Source: Fragum whitleyi (lineage: Eukaryota; Mollusca; Bivalvia; Cardiida; Cardiidae). From it: a stretch of DNA of 64,000 bases. A program made the position numbers and the translations under genes. The number at the start of each line of letters is the position of its first letter. Position 1 is the stretch's first letter. The stretch is taken from assembly GCA_948146395.1 (NCBI GenBank), contig OX411548.1, positions 39,771,737-39,835,736 of the forward strand. The letters run 5' to 3'. Below are positions 12,126 to 24,085 of the stretch, piece after piece. A model generated the notes under the pieces. The model saw only the letters and a program-made list of their open reading frames with translations. It searched no databases and was not told the origin of the DNA.

Positions 12126-12837
12126 TTATCACCAAAAAAGCTACATTGAAAGAAAACAATAAAAAATCAAAGCACTGAAAGTACTGATGGTGAACGAGCC
12201 TGATGGCATTCTAGAATTATATATTGAATTCAATTAGAAAAGAGAAACTATGAATGTAAAAATAATTAAAGAAAAAAAGGGGGAGCAATTTTCTTGACAA
12301 AATTTCCGTTATTCGGAAATTTCAATGCAAATTCAAAGAAAGTGGAAGATGGGGGAAAATCCTGTTAGAAAAATATTTGTTAGAATATGAGTTGTTACTC
12401 TGTGAAAATTTCTTTTACACACTTGAAATAGGTACATGTATTAATTAAACATAAATGGAGAGAACGATTTAATCCTATCTAAAACTGTCTTCAACCTATA
12501 TCCAATGGTGTTTGTTTTTACAAAAGTAATTGTTATCATGTTTAAGCTTATTTCAAGTAAATTTGTTGCATTTGTTTTAACTTTTTTTTTATCTATCTTT
12601 GTTTCTTCTCAGATAATGAAAAGGTCTTTGAGTACCAACCAATGAAACACCTATGGATATCAGTCAGTCCTGAACTGTACTCATTGTTTAAAGTTATGAT
12701 TTGTTAACTTATTAATAGTATTTTGAACCATAACCTGAGAGATTCATTTTGATCATATCTGAAGCCAAAACCACTTCCGTGGTTGACACTTATGTCGTTA
12801 TTCAATTTTATAACACTGCAGGTTGAGAAATATTTAG
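12126..12837. other. unassigned AT-rich DNA
   Basis: No element seen other than A/T-rich runs; no plausible exon. Confidence 0.4.
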
Positions 12838-12855
12838 GTATAGGTTAAAGTGTGT
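12838..12855 (+). repeat. SINE target-site duplication, copy a
   Basis: GTATAGGTTAAAGTGTGT is repeated exactly at 13153-13170, and its first 13 bases again at 13401-13413. Such 13-18 bp repeats are typical of LINE-mediated insertion. Confidence 0.85.
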
Positions 12856-13152
12856 ATTTCCGTTTATTTATCGTCTCTACCGTAGCATATGCCCATATGA
12901 GCGACGCCCCCAGAAGACGGTTAGTTGTTACGGGGGATAGTGCAAGGATACATGACGAATCTACTGCTGAGATCCGCCATGGTTCATTAACGTGCTCGGT
13001 GTAAAGCACCGTCTCACGGGGCCTCGGTTTAACGTCTCATCCGAAAGACAAGTAGTTTTTGTTAGTGTACCAGCCCGGGTTTGAACCCACGGCGTCGAAC
13101 TTCAATGGTTTTGAAGTCCGGTGCTCTACCAACTGAGCTAATCGTGCTGGTC
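12856..13152 (-). mobile_element. tRNA-derived SINE, full length
   Basis: Read on the minus strand, the head (about 13147-13068) carries an A box TAGCTCAGTTGGTAGAGC and a B box GGGTTCAAACCCGGGC. The body contains TTTCGGATGAGACGTTAAAC and GAGCACGTTAATGAACCATG, motifs common in marine invertebrate SINEs, and the tail ends ATAAATAAACGG. It is bounded by a perfect 18-bp duplication. It depends on a partner LINE for movement and is transcribed, if at all, from the internal pol III promoter. Confidence 0.85.
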
Positions 13153-13170
13153 GTATAGGTTAAAGTGTGT

Positions 13171-13400
13171 GTTTGTAGGATTTAGGTCCCTCCGTGCTCT
13201 AGGCATATATGGTAAGGACCATGAGAGAGAAAGAAGCGGATACGAGGAGATCCGGGTTCATACGCCCCTAGCTCTTCTACGAAAAGACCTCCTTGGTTCT
13301 TTATTGTGCCCAGTGTAAAGCACCGATACTCGCGAAGCTACCTCTGGGTTTCTTACCAGTTCACTTCTAGTTGAAAATTCCTGCCTGGGTTGGGATTCGA
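13171..13400 (-). mobile_element. second SINE at the same target, 5' truncated
   Basis: It shares with its neighbour the block GTGTAAAGCACCG followed by a partial B box (GGGTTGGGATTCGA at about 13388), then stops at the third copy of the target repeat. The head upstream of the B box is missing, as expected of incomplete reverse transcription. The block TAGGATTTAGGTCCCTCC also occurs at 11564. Confidence 0.65.
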
Positions 13401-13413
13401 GTATAGGTTAAAG

Positions 13414-14123
13414 GAGGTCTAGTGCCTTATCAGTATAATTCATAGATAATTTCTGTTAAAGGTTTAGAAATTAAAGTATAACTTTTTATATTAAATAATT
13501 GCTTCATAGTAAATTGCATACTTACAGTCTTTATAAATATTATTTTTGTGACGTAATTTCCACGTCAAAAGCGAATAAGAATCTTATTTAGGAAGTTTAT
13601 TTTTTTAAAGGGAGGTAATAATTGCATGAACAAATAGTTTAAGTATAATACCCTGTTTTTTTCCTCCCGACTTTCCGCCCATAAGAATTGAGAATCCTTA
13701 CAATTGTCGGTTTATTTTTTTGCACGAGAACCTTTTGTTTACATTCAAGAGTTTGGATGCTTGTAAAATCACTCACTATAGAGTATTGCGGCTGATAATA
13801 GACTTTTCTTCTCGGAGCTAGTTTTTTCTTAAACTGTAGTTAACCAATTCTAAACGTATTTTGGAAAGGATGGAACAAGTTTTAAATCATCGATTAAGAT
13901 TTTTATGATTTCTGTAAAAAACGCAATGACTTTTCCGAATAATTTAACAACTAAACCCGCCTGTCGAATTGTAAACAAGTGCATGACGGATCTGGTCCCC
14001 CCTTGACCACGGCAATATATACTCGTCAATTGGAGTGGTATCTAGGGTTGAATATTTAGCTATCATTTATTTAATTTTCAAATAGAATTTTGAATTGATA
14101 TGGTTTTACAGATTGAAATGAAA
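13414..14123. other. unassigned DNA
   Basis: Contains GGGAGGTAATAATTGCATGAA at 13610, reminiscent of half of the MITE-A hairpin, but no second arm or flanks. Otherwise nothing is recognised. Confidence 0.35.
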
Positions 14124-14417
14124 CACGAATGCCCCCGGAACAGCATTTTTTAAAGATTGACCTTGACAGATGACATTGACCTTGTCACATGACCTTGACC
14201 TTGTCACATGACCTTGACTTTGGTGCACAGTTTTGTATGTCAAATACTTTTGGAGAAAAGGCGAAGGTTAAGTTTTCGGGTTAAGTTTTCGGACAGACGG
14301 ACGGACAGACGGACGGACGGACAGACAGACGGACGGACAGACGGATAGACAGACAGACAGACAGACGGACATGAGTAAAACAATATGCCCCCGATCTCTC
14401 GATACGGGAGCATAAAA
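14124..14417 (+). mobile_element. short pearl/Helentron-like element
   Basis: Begins near GAATGCCCCCGG, has a core with three TGACCTTGACCTTGTCACA-type repeats, a GACGGACAGACGG microsatellite (about 14290-14370), and ends with a stem-loop TATGCCCCCG...ACGGGAGCATA followed by AAAA. This order (core, ACGG/ACAG tract, 3' hairpin) is that of the larger elements at 32410 and 44345. Minus-strand frames here only translate the microsatellite. Confidence 0.75.
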
Positions 14418-15486
14418 ATGCAAAGTAGAATGGCCCCAATGAAATATCTCCCGTGCCTGTCGCAATTGGTATTCGGCAATATTCGCTTCTGAGATAGACG
14501 AATACGAATCGTATTCGCTGGGAATAAGCCCTACTTCAGCCAACGCAATTTTACAGAAAAATCTTAATAGCGACGTTCACCCCTATTCAAATAAAAGATA
14601 CAAGAAAGGTTGTACATGTAAAACACATGTCGAATCATTCTTAAAACCCGTCTCGAGACTGACTGTCGCTAGTTGAAAAGTTATGTAAAACCGCGTTCTA
14701 ATGACACAAGGTGTCTTGGTGTGTCATACGTCTCAACTCGGCCGATTCCTGTAACCTACATTTAACTCGGAGCCGTCGGAGATCGCCCGAGTATTGCCGA
14801 ATGTAAGTTCAAGAGGACACGACCTAGATAAACACGTATTTCCGGCTAATTACTACAAGTTGCACCAGCGAAGGCTTGGGTCAAAAACATAGTATCTGTC
14901 TCTTCGGTGTTTAGACACAAACTTTGTTTTTGCTTTAAACTCTCGACAAGCTTACGCCAATCAAAAATTCCCTTGATAAACATTGCAAGTTCATATTGTG
15001 TTTTTCAAGGCGAATTTTCATTATCTTCACTTGATAAAGAAAACTAGAAATACGCCATTAAAGAAATAAAAAAGTGATTTTGCGGAGAAAAATGTTGAAA
15101 GATACTAAATTGAATTTTAAGAGGCGCTACTTTATTTCAAATGTATTAACATCCAACAGGATTTTCCTGACATGGTATATAACACTGGTGAACGACGTTC
15201 GTTCACCAAAAACTGCTCAGACCAAACGAAGAATAAGAAGGTACATGAAAAGAGAAACAGCATAAAAGCCTGCTCAGACCGAAAGAAGAATTAATATTTT
15301 TTGCTGAATTCCTGGATGATACTTTTGTGTGTGATGCGTCACATAAACAAGGAATAAATACATATAACATCAATCAAACTGTTAATCAGGCTCTAGTTTA
15401 AAAGTATCATGTATATAGTTATATAGATAGAGATAACGTCATTCTATGTTTGAAAGTTGTCAACAGTGCCATATTTCGAGGGCATG
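14418..15486. other. unassigned DNA
   Basis: GC-richer than its surroundings at about 14640-14880. A near repeat of TGCTCAGACCRAAMGAAGAAT occurs at 15214 and 15272. No gene is supported; the 63-codon frame at 15074 has no context. Confidence 0.4.
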
Positions 15487-15929
15487 TACAGTTAGTTACA
15501 TCGTAAAATTGACATTCATCTAAATCAAAGCCATTTTTTATCACTCACTCAGCGTCCCATTCAGCCATTCCAAACACTCACTCAAACCACTCAAAAACCA
15601 CTCCAACATGACTAAAAAAAGGTAAAATCAACAGATACATTTGGAACGAATATATCTAGACAACAGATACATTTGGAACGAATATATCTAGAAAAAATCG
15701 GGATATTACTGACATAATTGAAATTGTACGTGTCTGATTAGTTCTTGACGAAATAAGAAGTTATTTATAGAACTTTTATACATATTTCAATACAGGAAGG
15801 TAATGAATATCGAGATATTGGATAACATCCCTTTAATTTCAATCAGAACTTACTCATTACACTATTTCAATTTCATTCAAAAATCATTCAAAATCCTTCA
15901 CCAGTCGAAATCACAATGTCGATAACTGC
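15487..15929 (+). mobile_element. MITE-A copy 4, hairpin collapsed
   Basis: Left end TACAGTTAGTTACATCG, right end TCACAATGTCGATAACTG. The centre is shortened to GGTAATGAATATCGAGATATTGG: the loop and inner stem were deleted, leaving a small perfect palindrome. A 32-bp exact tandem duplication lies at 15630-15661 and 15662-15693. Confidence 0.85.
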
Positions 15930-16023
15930 ATGGTCTGAAAGTTTAATGGCAGTATGTTTTGATCGTTAAAAAAGCCAATTTTCAAATAAGTTCCTGATGT
16001 GAAGGTTGGATGGATAAATCATG

Positions 16024-16375
16024 CAGTTGACACTATCGTGTAACTGCAAGTTGAATGATAACGGAATGATTTCAGAATGAAATTGAATGAGAGGGAGGAG
16101 CAACTATTGAATGAAATTTAATAGAGGTAATATACTATCGATAATTTAGTAAAATCTCCATCTTTTTCTGTATGTATGACCAATCAGCCGCTTTATAATC
16201 AACACCATTCAACAAAATCGTGAATATGAATGCAATGGCTGCATGTATCTCTTGAATAATTTTAAAGCGTTTTTGAACAATTTCGGAGCGTTTTGAGTGA
16301 TTGGAGAGAGTATTATAAATGCCTTGACCGGCGAGTGTCTTGAAATGGTCTTTGTCATTTACTCGTTATTAACTG
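16024..16375 (-). mobile_element. MITE-A copy 5, diverged and shortened
   Basis: Minus orientation, with only 94 bp between it and copy 4, so the two form an inverted pair. Recognisable blocks are AATGATTTCAGAATGAAATT, TTTTGAGTGATTGG and a decayed hairpin near 16125-16165. Both termini are eroded (CAGTTGACACTATCGTG, TTATTAACTG). Confidence 0.65.
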
Positions 16376-16535
16376 AACCTACATGTATGTTGACATTTTT
16401 TTTTTTTTTTTACCAAACATGGTCTGAAATCGAAATGGTTATACCCATATTTCCCCTAATAAAAGCGTTCTCTCTAATAGTAACACTCATATATGTTTTT
16501 ACTTAGAAAAGGGCCTACTTCAAGGGCTAAAATTT

Positions 16536-17582
<1,047 letters not shown>

Positions 17583-17593
17583 CTTATTGAGAA

Positions 17594-17675
17594 TTCTTTT
17601 CTAATTTGATGTGTATTTCTTCTAAACAATCATTTATATGATTGTTTGGGTAAAATATACCTCAAATTAAAGGGA
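17594..17675. repeat. short palindromic MITE, copy 1
   Basis: TTTCTAATTTGATGTG and CTCAAATTAAAG flank a hairpin core AACAATCATTTATATGATTG. A close relative lies at 60608-60690. It abuts the microsatellite. Confidence 0.65.
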
Positions 17676-18300
17676 AAATGGCCTAAAAGACCGTTAAGTT
17701 TATGATTTCTTAAATTAGAAAATGAATACTAAATAAAAGCTCCCTGGCCATGTTATGTATATCTCCTTGAAGCGTTTATTAGGAGCAATATGGTATGTTT
17801 TGCAGCACATAAAAGCACTTTTTCAAATAAGTTCAAAATGTAAAGGATGGGAAGCTAAACAATACCTGGTGCATTTGGTTCTTTCATAATATTCAGGTAA
17901 TCCAATTAAAATATTTCAAAATGAATTTATTTACGTATCTAATAATATACATAACTTCCAATTTCTGACAAATAGTTTAAGAGATGAATAGAATACTCTT
18001 AATTAATGTATGTATGAAATTGAATTCCTGATCAATACTGTATGAATTTGCGAACTAGGCTCATTCATAAATGTGACATTTTTAGGGGCTCATACCTCCA
18101 TGAATTACAAAATATATTTGTGTCTTAAAATTCAGAATGTAAAATGTAAACTTATTTGCAATTTTGAGCCTTTTTATTAGAATATTCCCTTGTGTATAGC
18201 TTAGGTAATAGATGCTTGTTCAAAATTTTATTCATGGAGAAATGAATGATTTTTAGCCAACCGTTGCCGAAAAACGAATAATTAAAAAATATAATTACTC
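17676..18300. other. unassigned AT-rich DNA
   Basis: No shared repeat or palindrome. If the candidate minus-strand exon at 18334 is real, this would be its intron. Confidence 0.35.
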
Positions 18301-18333
18301 TTACTTATAAAATGAAACAAAGTACTGACTCAC

Positions 18334-18613
18334 CCGCTAGCACTAATAAAATATCCACAATAATTTGGGCAGTTATCCCCTTCTGGGTTCGAGTCCGTTC
18401 AATACACTTTTCCATAATTCTAATCCGGCTCGCTTGTTTCATTTGAACCGCAGTTGTGACAAGACGAGCGTTAAATACACACCACTTGAAGTCCCAACTT
18501 TTATATCCTAGAACTGAATCGAGTCCTCTGATTTGTTCACGCAATCCGATATCGGTAGCTTTCCTGTACTTCGGTGGTCGATAGATAGCACCTCCCACAA
18601 ATTATTCGACTCG
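18334..18613 (-). other. candidate first exon of an unknown secreted or membrane protein
   Basis: On the minus strand a good acceptor (TTTCCACTTACAG) precedes base 18613 and a good donor (CGG|GTGAGT) follows 18334. One frame is open for ~90 codons up to the donor after an early TAA. From an internal ATG it would give MKQASRIRIMEKCIERTRTQ followed by KGITAQIIVDILLVLAG, a basic stretch and then a hydrophobic run like a signal anchor. No homology is recognised and no second exon was found, so chance is a serious alternative. Confidence 0.25.
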
Positions 18614-18740
18614 CTGTAAGTGGAAACAAATTTGACAGTCTTAGTTGAACTGGCGTGGCTACAGGTTATCCAAGCAAGCATTCGGTTTTACATCATGTAC
18701 TTAATCAGTAAGGCAACAATAAAAACTAAAAAAAAAACGC

Positions 18741-18868
18741 GATGCGATTATGATGACAAAACAGTATAAGCTGTTTGCCAATTATACCCCGCTTTGCACG
18801 TGCAATTGCGTGCAAAGCGGGGTGTATTTTGCAAACAGTTTGCATCGTTTTGTCATCCAGAACGCAGG
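18741..18868. mobile_element. foldback MITE-F, copy 1
   Basis: Inverted arms ATACCCCGCTTTGCACGTGC and GCGTGCAAAGCGGGGTGTAT, with outer arms ATGACAAAAC and GCATCGTTTTGTCAT. Ends AACGCAGG. Almost the whole element is one hairpin. Confidence 0.85.
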
Positions 18869-19101
18869 TCAGATCAGGGGAAACATTTTGTCAAAAGCAT
18901 AGAAGTTGAGACCTGCCATAGGAACACAACAACTGGCCTCTTACGCTTTCAGTCATTCGTAGCTCAAAAACTCGCTATTCAAGCATTTTCAAGCTATAGT
19001 CACAAATGATAATGTATCATTAGTGTCCATACTCGCCAAATTGAAATTTTTTATTTTATTATTTAAGAAATGATTCGAACAAAGCCTTCGTTTGAACCAG
19101 A

Positions 19102-19230
19102 CCTGTGTTTCGGATGACAAAACTATGAAAACTGTTTGTAAATGATATCCCCGCTTCTCATGCAAGTGAACTTGCAAAGCGTAGTATAATTGGCAACAAG
19201 AATACACCTTCTTGTCATCCTGAACGCTGG
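19102..19230. mobile_element. foldback MITE-F, copy 2, diverged
   Basis: Outer ends CGGATGACAAAAC and CTTGTCATCCTGAACGC are kept; inner arms (CCCCGCTTCTCATGCAAG, CTTGCAAAGCGTAG) have drifted and no longer pair fully. Confidence 0.7.
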
Positions 19231-19258
19231 AATTCTATACGGACAACATGTGTGACCA

Positions 19259-19500
<242 letters not shown>

Positions 19501-19863
19501 TCACTGCCATTTACGTAACAACATAATTCTTTCCAATCTTACCTTTTTATAAACACACAATTAACCTTATAGCTATTCCATCAAGCCTTTCTCCTACCTT
19601 ATTGAATAGTCCGCGCAAAATAAGCAAAATCGCTATCACCATTTCTTATACTTAACTAAAATTAATTTCATCAGAAATTATAACTTAAATAGATGCTACT
19701 CATTTTAACATCTTTTCTTTTCAAAATGTATGACTATTGTGACGTTTAACAATTGAAATAACAAGCCTCTCTTCATTTAACATTCGATTGATGTAAAAAG
19801 TATTGTAAGTACAGAATCAAACAAGGACATTTATGATAACTTTACAGCAAACTCCATGTAGAT
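19501..19863. other. unassigned DNA
   Basis: Nothing recognised between the CT tract and the next palindrome. Confidence 0.4.
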
Positions 19864-19937
19864 GGCTCAGTGCAAAAAAGTTGTAACTGCCTATATGCTT
19901 ATAGGCAGTTACAACTGCTTTGCACTGACCATTCGAT
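19864..19937. repeat. near-perfect palindrome
   Basis: GCTCAGTGCAAAAAAGTTG and the complementary CAACTGCTTTGCACTGACC flank a core AACTGCCTATATGC / GCTTATAGGCAGTT. Arms are ~35 bp with almost no loop. Confidence 0.85.
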
Positions 19938-20018
19938 GTGTTTCAAGGAATATGTGATTATCTATTGAGTACCCAATAAGGTCATGACCAAACAAATGAC
20001 GTCTCTCTTGAATTATAT

Positions 20019-20262
20019 GTGAACCCGTCAGGCGAAAAGGAGCAATCTATCCTAGTCAAACTGTGTGAACTGCTCCGGCTAGATAGGGTCAAAATCTTCT
20101 CATTTAGCAAGTTTTCTGAATCTAGTTTTTTTTCTGATTCTGATACATTCTATCTTCATTATTTGTACGAATTGTACGTAATTTGAAATACGACATCCGC
20201 TAGATTTCTACTGAACTAAACCCCTTTTCAATTACTTATTTCGTGTAGTTTCAAACCCAATT
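20019..20262 (+). mobile_element. MITE-B copy 5, decayed
   Basis: Left end GTGAACCCGTCAGGCGAAAA matches the family end GTGACCCGTCACGCGAAAAG. Internal blocks TTTTCTGAATCTAG and GAAATACGACATCCGCTAG match copy 1 at 23835. The right terminus is lost. Confidence 0.6.
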
Positions 20263-20458
20263 TCTAAGTGAGCAATCACAAATATTTCTATTTATCATAT
20301 TCTTCTGCTAATACACAAGCATAGAGCACAAATGCAAAAAAATCAAAATGCATTAATTTTCAGAGGGAAAAAAAACCATTATTTCAATGTCTTTCGCCAA
20401 TATGTTTCGGTAAGATAACACCCATATACAGACTGCTTCAAACTCGTGGAAAGCAGTC

Positions 20459-20868
20459 CTGGGTTCAGGATGATAAAACGATGCAGACTGTTTCCAAATT
20501 ATACCCCGCTTTGCACGTGCACTTCCGTGCAAAGCGGGGTATAATTTGAAAACAGTTTGTATCGTTTCGTAAGCCGCCGTCATAGCGCAGTTGGTGGCGC
20601 GTCGGACTGTGAGTTTAGAGGTCCCGGGTTCGATCCCCGACGGCGGCACTCATTCTTTCCGACTATTTGTCTCTCGCCAATGGGTTGATAATCGTAGACC
20701 TATATGAGATAGCGACTAGAGGCTAGGAAAGGATGTGCTGGTAGTTGTACTGGCGAGAGAAATACCAGGAAACTATTGTTAGGTGCTCCAGTATAACTGA
20801 AAAAAATGTTGAAAGCGGCGTTAAATTTCATTCAATAAATTTTACCGCTTTGTCATCTTGAACGCAGG
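20459..20868. mobile_element. foldback MITE-F copy 3, split by a SINE
   Basis: CCTGGGTTCAGGATGATAAA and TACCCCGCTTTGCACGTGC form the left arm; the mirror arm is interrupted after GTTTGTATCGTTTCGT (20570) and resumes with CGCTTTGTCATCTTGAACGC at about 20846. The insertion is the SINE at 20573. Confidence 0.85.
20573..20838 (+). mobile_element. tRNA-derived SINE, near full length
   Basis: The head (20573-20648) keeps a 7-bp tRNA acceptor stem (GCCGCCG/CGGCGGC), a D-arm GCGC...GCGC, an A box TAGCGCAGTTGG, and a B box GGTTCGATCCC. The anticodon stem (TCGGA...TTTAG) no longer pairs, so it is not a working tRNA; the loop CTGTGAG is His-like. The body contains CCAATGGGTTGATAATC and the tail TGTTGAAAGCGGCGTTAAAT, a signature of molluscan SINEs. 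Flanks ATCGTTTCGT and ACCGCTTTGT are a plausible diverged target duplication within MITE-F. Confidence 0.9.
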
Positions 20869-20869
20869 G

Positions 20870-21290
20870 CAGCCGACACATTGCTCATACCCATGCCTTA
20901 TTCTTGTGTACTTTATTTTGTGCACGATCTACGCAATTAAATCTTGATACACATGTCCTCTATTTACGCTTCCTATTAATGATCTCAAAGGTGGAAAGGC
21001 TCAGTCAAATAAAAAAGTAATGTCACAATGTCACAATTACTTCGTTATAGTTTGGGACCGCCTTATGCCTTAAATAGAAACTTGTGGTTAATCTTAACTT
21101 GTGGTTAAATGTTGACAAGGCGATTGTATCTCTTAAGTTTCACATAAACCTATTTTGTGCTGCAAATTTGCAGGGGTTCATTTTAAGTTTTTATCATATT
21201 AATATGGTAACACCTCAATCCTTTACACTTATCTCAATCTTAACAACCCAGAAGAAGAGTAATGTCAAAGCTCTTTGATCATAAATATAT
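20870..21290. other. unassigned DNA
   Basis: No recurring block; a 64-codon plus-strand frame at 21084 has no support. Confidence 0.4.
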
Positions 21291-21305
21291 ATAGGTATTA
21301 TCCAT

Positions 21306-21652
21306 GATTAATGCCCTGGTAGGGTGGAGCCTAAGTAACGGGTCGTTGCACTTAAGGTCAATGGAAATCAGCTTTTATCTAAAATAAATAGAGCCCTTAA
21401 ATCGTAGATTGGTAACCAAATCCTCGTAACTTCAGCTTAATCAAGCTGCAATAACGAGGCCTTGTTAACCAAACGATGAAATGTGCTCACTCTCTCAAAG
21501 CACGTGAATCCTTTAGGTTTTAGGATACAGTTATTTGCACGCGTTAACGATGATTACCGACTGATGATTTGAAAGAACCCAAAGTATTGAAAAGTAAACT
21601 CGCCAAATTACGTCACAGCTAAGCCCCGCCCTGCCAGTTCATTAATAACGCA
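21306..21652. mobile_element. MITE-X copy 1
   Basis: Ends ATTAATGCCCTGGTAGGG...GGAGCC and GCCCCGCCCTGCCAG...CATTAAT are inverted repeats of ~25 bp. A second copy at 41098-41400 shares internal blocks (CAGCTATTT, CCCAAAGTATTGAAAAGT) and the right flank AACGCAGAAT. Confidence 0.75.
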
Positions 21653-22861
21653 GAATAGTGGTTGTTACATCTTTTCGATTTTGATGGATTTAAAATGTTT
21701 ACAATGATAGCAAAAAAGAAAAGGTTTTCGTGGTGTAACCATAATATAACAACACGGTTGTTTTGTCCCTTGGGTTTGCTAATAAAAAAACCTTAGAAAA
21801 ATTGAATTAAAAATCAAACTGCTGAAAGGACTACAGCTCTTTTAGTCTTTGTCCTACATAATCATCCAATCAGAAAGCTGGATTTTGGAAATTTTTGAAG
21901 GTTTATTTTCCATAAACTATCCAGCCAAGGTTTATTTTGATCATTATTTCATTTAAACGTCGAGGTTTATTTGTAATACAACGCATGCGTACAGACTAGA
22001 ATCTACCCCCTCATAAATATGCAATGACCGCGCGATAAGTACAGGATAAAATCGTAAAACACATGCACAAGTGTATAACGAATATTCTAACTAGATTTTG
22101 ATCTGGTATGGCGCGGATACTTTGTCGAATTTGTTTTTGAACAATGGCTCTCCTATGTGCCAGTACATTATTTTAGGAAACGTAACGCTTACAAAACAAA
22201 ACTAATTGAACAGTGCAATGGATTTTTTTCTTAAAATTTATTTCAACAATCGTCTCGTTTAATTATGTTTGCCCCACTCTAAATTTTCCCGAATCTCGTT
22301 ACTTGATCATGACGGCTATAGATGAGGCGTATTATACACCAGCAAAATTAATAAAGGTCAAATGAATTTTAGTCGGCTACCCCCGTTAGTTGAGCGACAT
22401 AAGAAAACATCCACGAAGTTGGGATGCATATATCCTGGATTCAGTTTCGTGGACTATAACATTTTTCGCTAGACTGAAAAGTGTAAAATGTATTTTTGTG
22501 GGTCCTTAGATATGCCTTCACAAACAGTTACTAGCTCATTTTATCAATATGAAGACTATTATTACATACGATACCGTATGTATTTTAAACTTGGGACAGC
22601 ACGTGCGAAACAGAGTGAAAAAAATATAAGATTTTCGATTATCTACAAAACGGTCGGGTAAATAAAAACAAACTATACTGCATGACTATCGTCTCAAATG
22701 AATCTTAGGAAAAACACAATAATTACGTGCATTTTTTAAGACCTCCTTTTTTGGAAAGAGAGGGACGTTTAGTTGTAATAAATGTTTCCGTCTTATTCCA
22801 TGTAAATCGTGCAAAATGCTGCCAATAATACAAAGGGCGGGAAAAAGACTAAGTCAGTTAA
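21653..22861. other. unassigned DNA
   Basis: Around 1.2 kb with no shared repeat, no spliced exon candidate and no long open frame. Confidence 0.4.
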
Positions 22862-22966
22862 ACGCTGATAATTGAAAATTAAACGATTAAAACAGCCTCA
22901 GTCGGTCGCTACGCTCCCTCCTTTCGGCTGTTTAAATCGTTTAATTTTCAATTATTAGCGTTTAAC
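22862..22966. repeat. foldback, ~38-bp arms
   Basis: CGCTGATAATTGAAAATTAA and TTTAATTTTCAATTATTAGC pair at the outside; inner arms CGATTAAAACAGCC and GGCTGTTTAAATCG follow. The loop is ~27 bp. Confidence 0.85.
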
Positions 22967-23834
22967 TATTACATAGCGGGCGCATATTAAATTGAACCTG
23001 ACCTTTATGCAGAATAAATAATAAGGCACATAAATAAATTCCGAAGATACTTCGGCACTTGACGATCAAGCATGGACATTCCGTTATACTGCACAAATTA
23101 CAGGTATGCGTGGAGTTAGTAGTTTACCTATTTACGGGTCATGTAGCAGACGATTCGATTTCAAAAACAATTGTTGCGACTTAGTGAGGGGATTTCATTT
23201 CATTTCCAGTCACAACACATGAATTGCATTCAAAGAAATTTGAAAATTTGTATTTTTTGCTCGTGCGCATCTAAAGATTATCAAATAGGAAACTCAATTT
23301 ATGTATTGATTGACTAGTTCATGAGGGTGACCAAATATCGCCGTTACAGTGAACAGCATGTGCGATAACGGGTTAACAGAGCTAACACGTGCACTCCAAC
23401 TTTACGTTTGGATTCCGCAGGTAAGTCGTGTTTTGCCGAGGAGAAACGACCGGTTTTTAATTTATTTAAATCACAAAGGCCAGGTTTAGGTCAATATGCT
23501 TCAACTATACTAGAATTCAATATGCATTTCATCATTAGGCTGAACTTCGTCTTTACGTCCTACCAAAGCAGTAATATTTCGGGTTCAGTATGAAACGGGT
23601 TATGAGGAACAGATTTTGTCGTAATGTTAACTTATACTGTGCAATATCCTATGATAACAGGTGTTGAAATATGTAAATACAGAATAAAATCATGAAAAAT
23701 CAATAAAATAAGTCATGCAAGATATTATTGCATTTTGAAATATTTCGGTGATCATTTAAGATTGCATAAATTAACCTTTTTCCCCGTTGATCACTTTTCT
23801 GATTTATTCTACAATGCAGGAGAATTTTGTATAT
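22967..23834. other. unassigned DNA with two donor-like sites
   Basis: ATGGACATTCCGTTATACTG runs into AG|GTATGC at about 23105, and CCGCAG|GTAAGT lies at about 23417. Either could be the end of a short exon, but no partner acceptor or homology supports a gene. Confidence 0.3.
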
Positions 23835-24085
23835 GTGACCCGTCACGCGAAAAGGGACCATCTTGGTAGTGCGTAAAGTGTCGACCCTAGGCGGACTGCG
23901 CAGACTGACAAGGGTCGAAACTTTTCGCATCGTGCTTATTTTCTGAATCTAGAATGATCAATCTACCTTCATGTGAAAGAATTTTTGAAATACGACTTCT
24001 GGTTTACCTATGCTGGATCAAATTTCTTTTTCAATAATTCATTTTACAGAATTCCCGGATGGTCCCTTTTCGCGTGACGGGTCAC
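23835..24085 (+). mobile_element. MITE-B copy 1, ends and 4-bp duplication intact
   Basis: Perfect terminal repeats GTGACCCGTCACGCGAAAAG...CCATC and their complement; flanked by ATAT on both sides (23831-23834, 24086-24089). Near the left end is an internal hairpin AAAGTGTCGACCCTAG...AGGGTCGAAACTTT. Non-coding, 251 bp. Confidence 0.9.

Noticed and set aside
14240..14543. Minus-strand frames with VCLSVCPSV repeats
   Set aside because: Translation of the ACGG/ACAG microsatellite of a mobile element.
18305..18598. A complete 97-codon protein on the minus strand
   Set aside because: It starts at a GTG just after an in-frame TAA and reads through a good splice donor; kept only as an exon candidate with an internal ATG.
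20573..20648. Possible functional tRNA gene
   Set aside because: Acceptor stem, A and B boxes are good, but the anticodon stem does not pair and a SINE body follows directly.
23071..23425. Two donor-like sites (AG|GTATGC, CAG|GTAAGT) as exon ends
   Set aside because: No convincing acceptors or homologous peptides; such sites are expected by chance.
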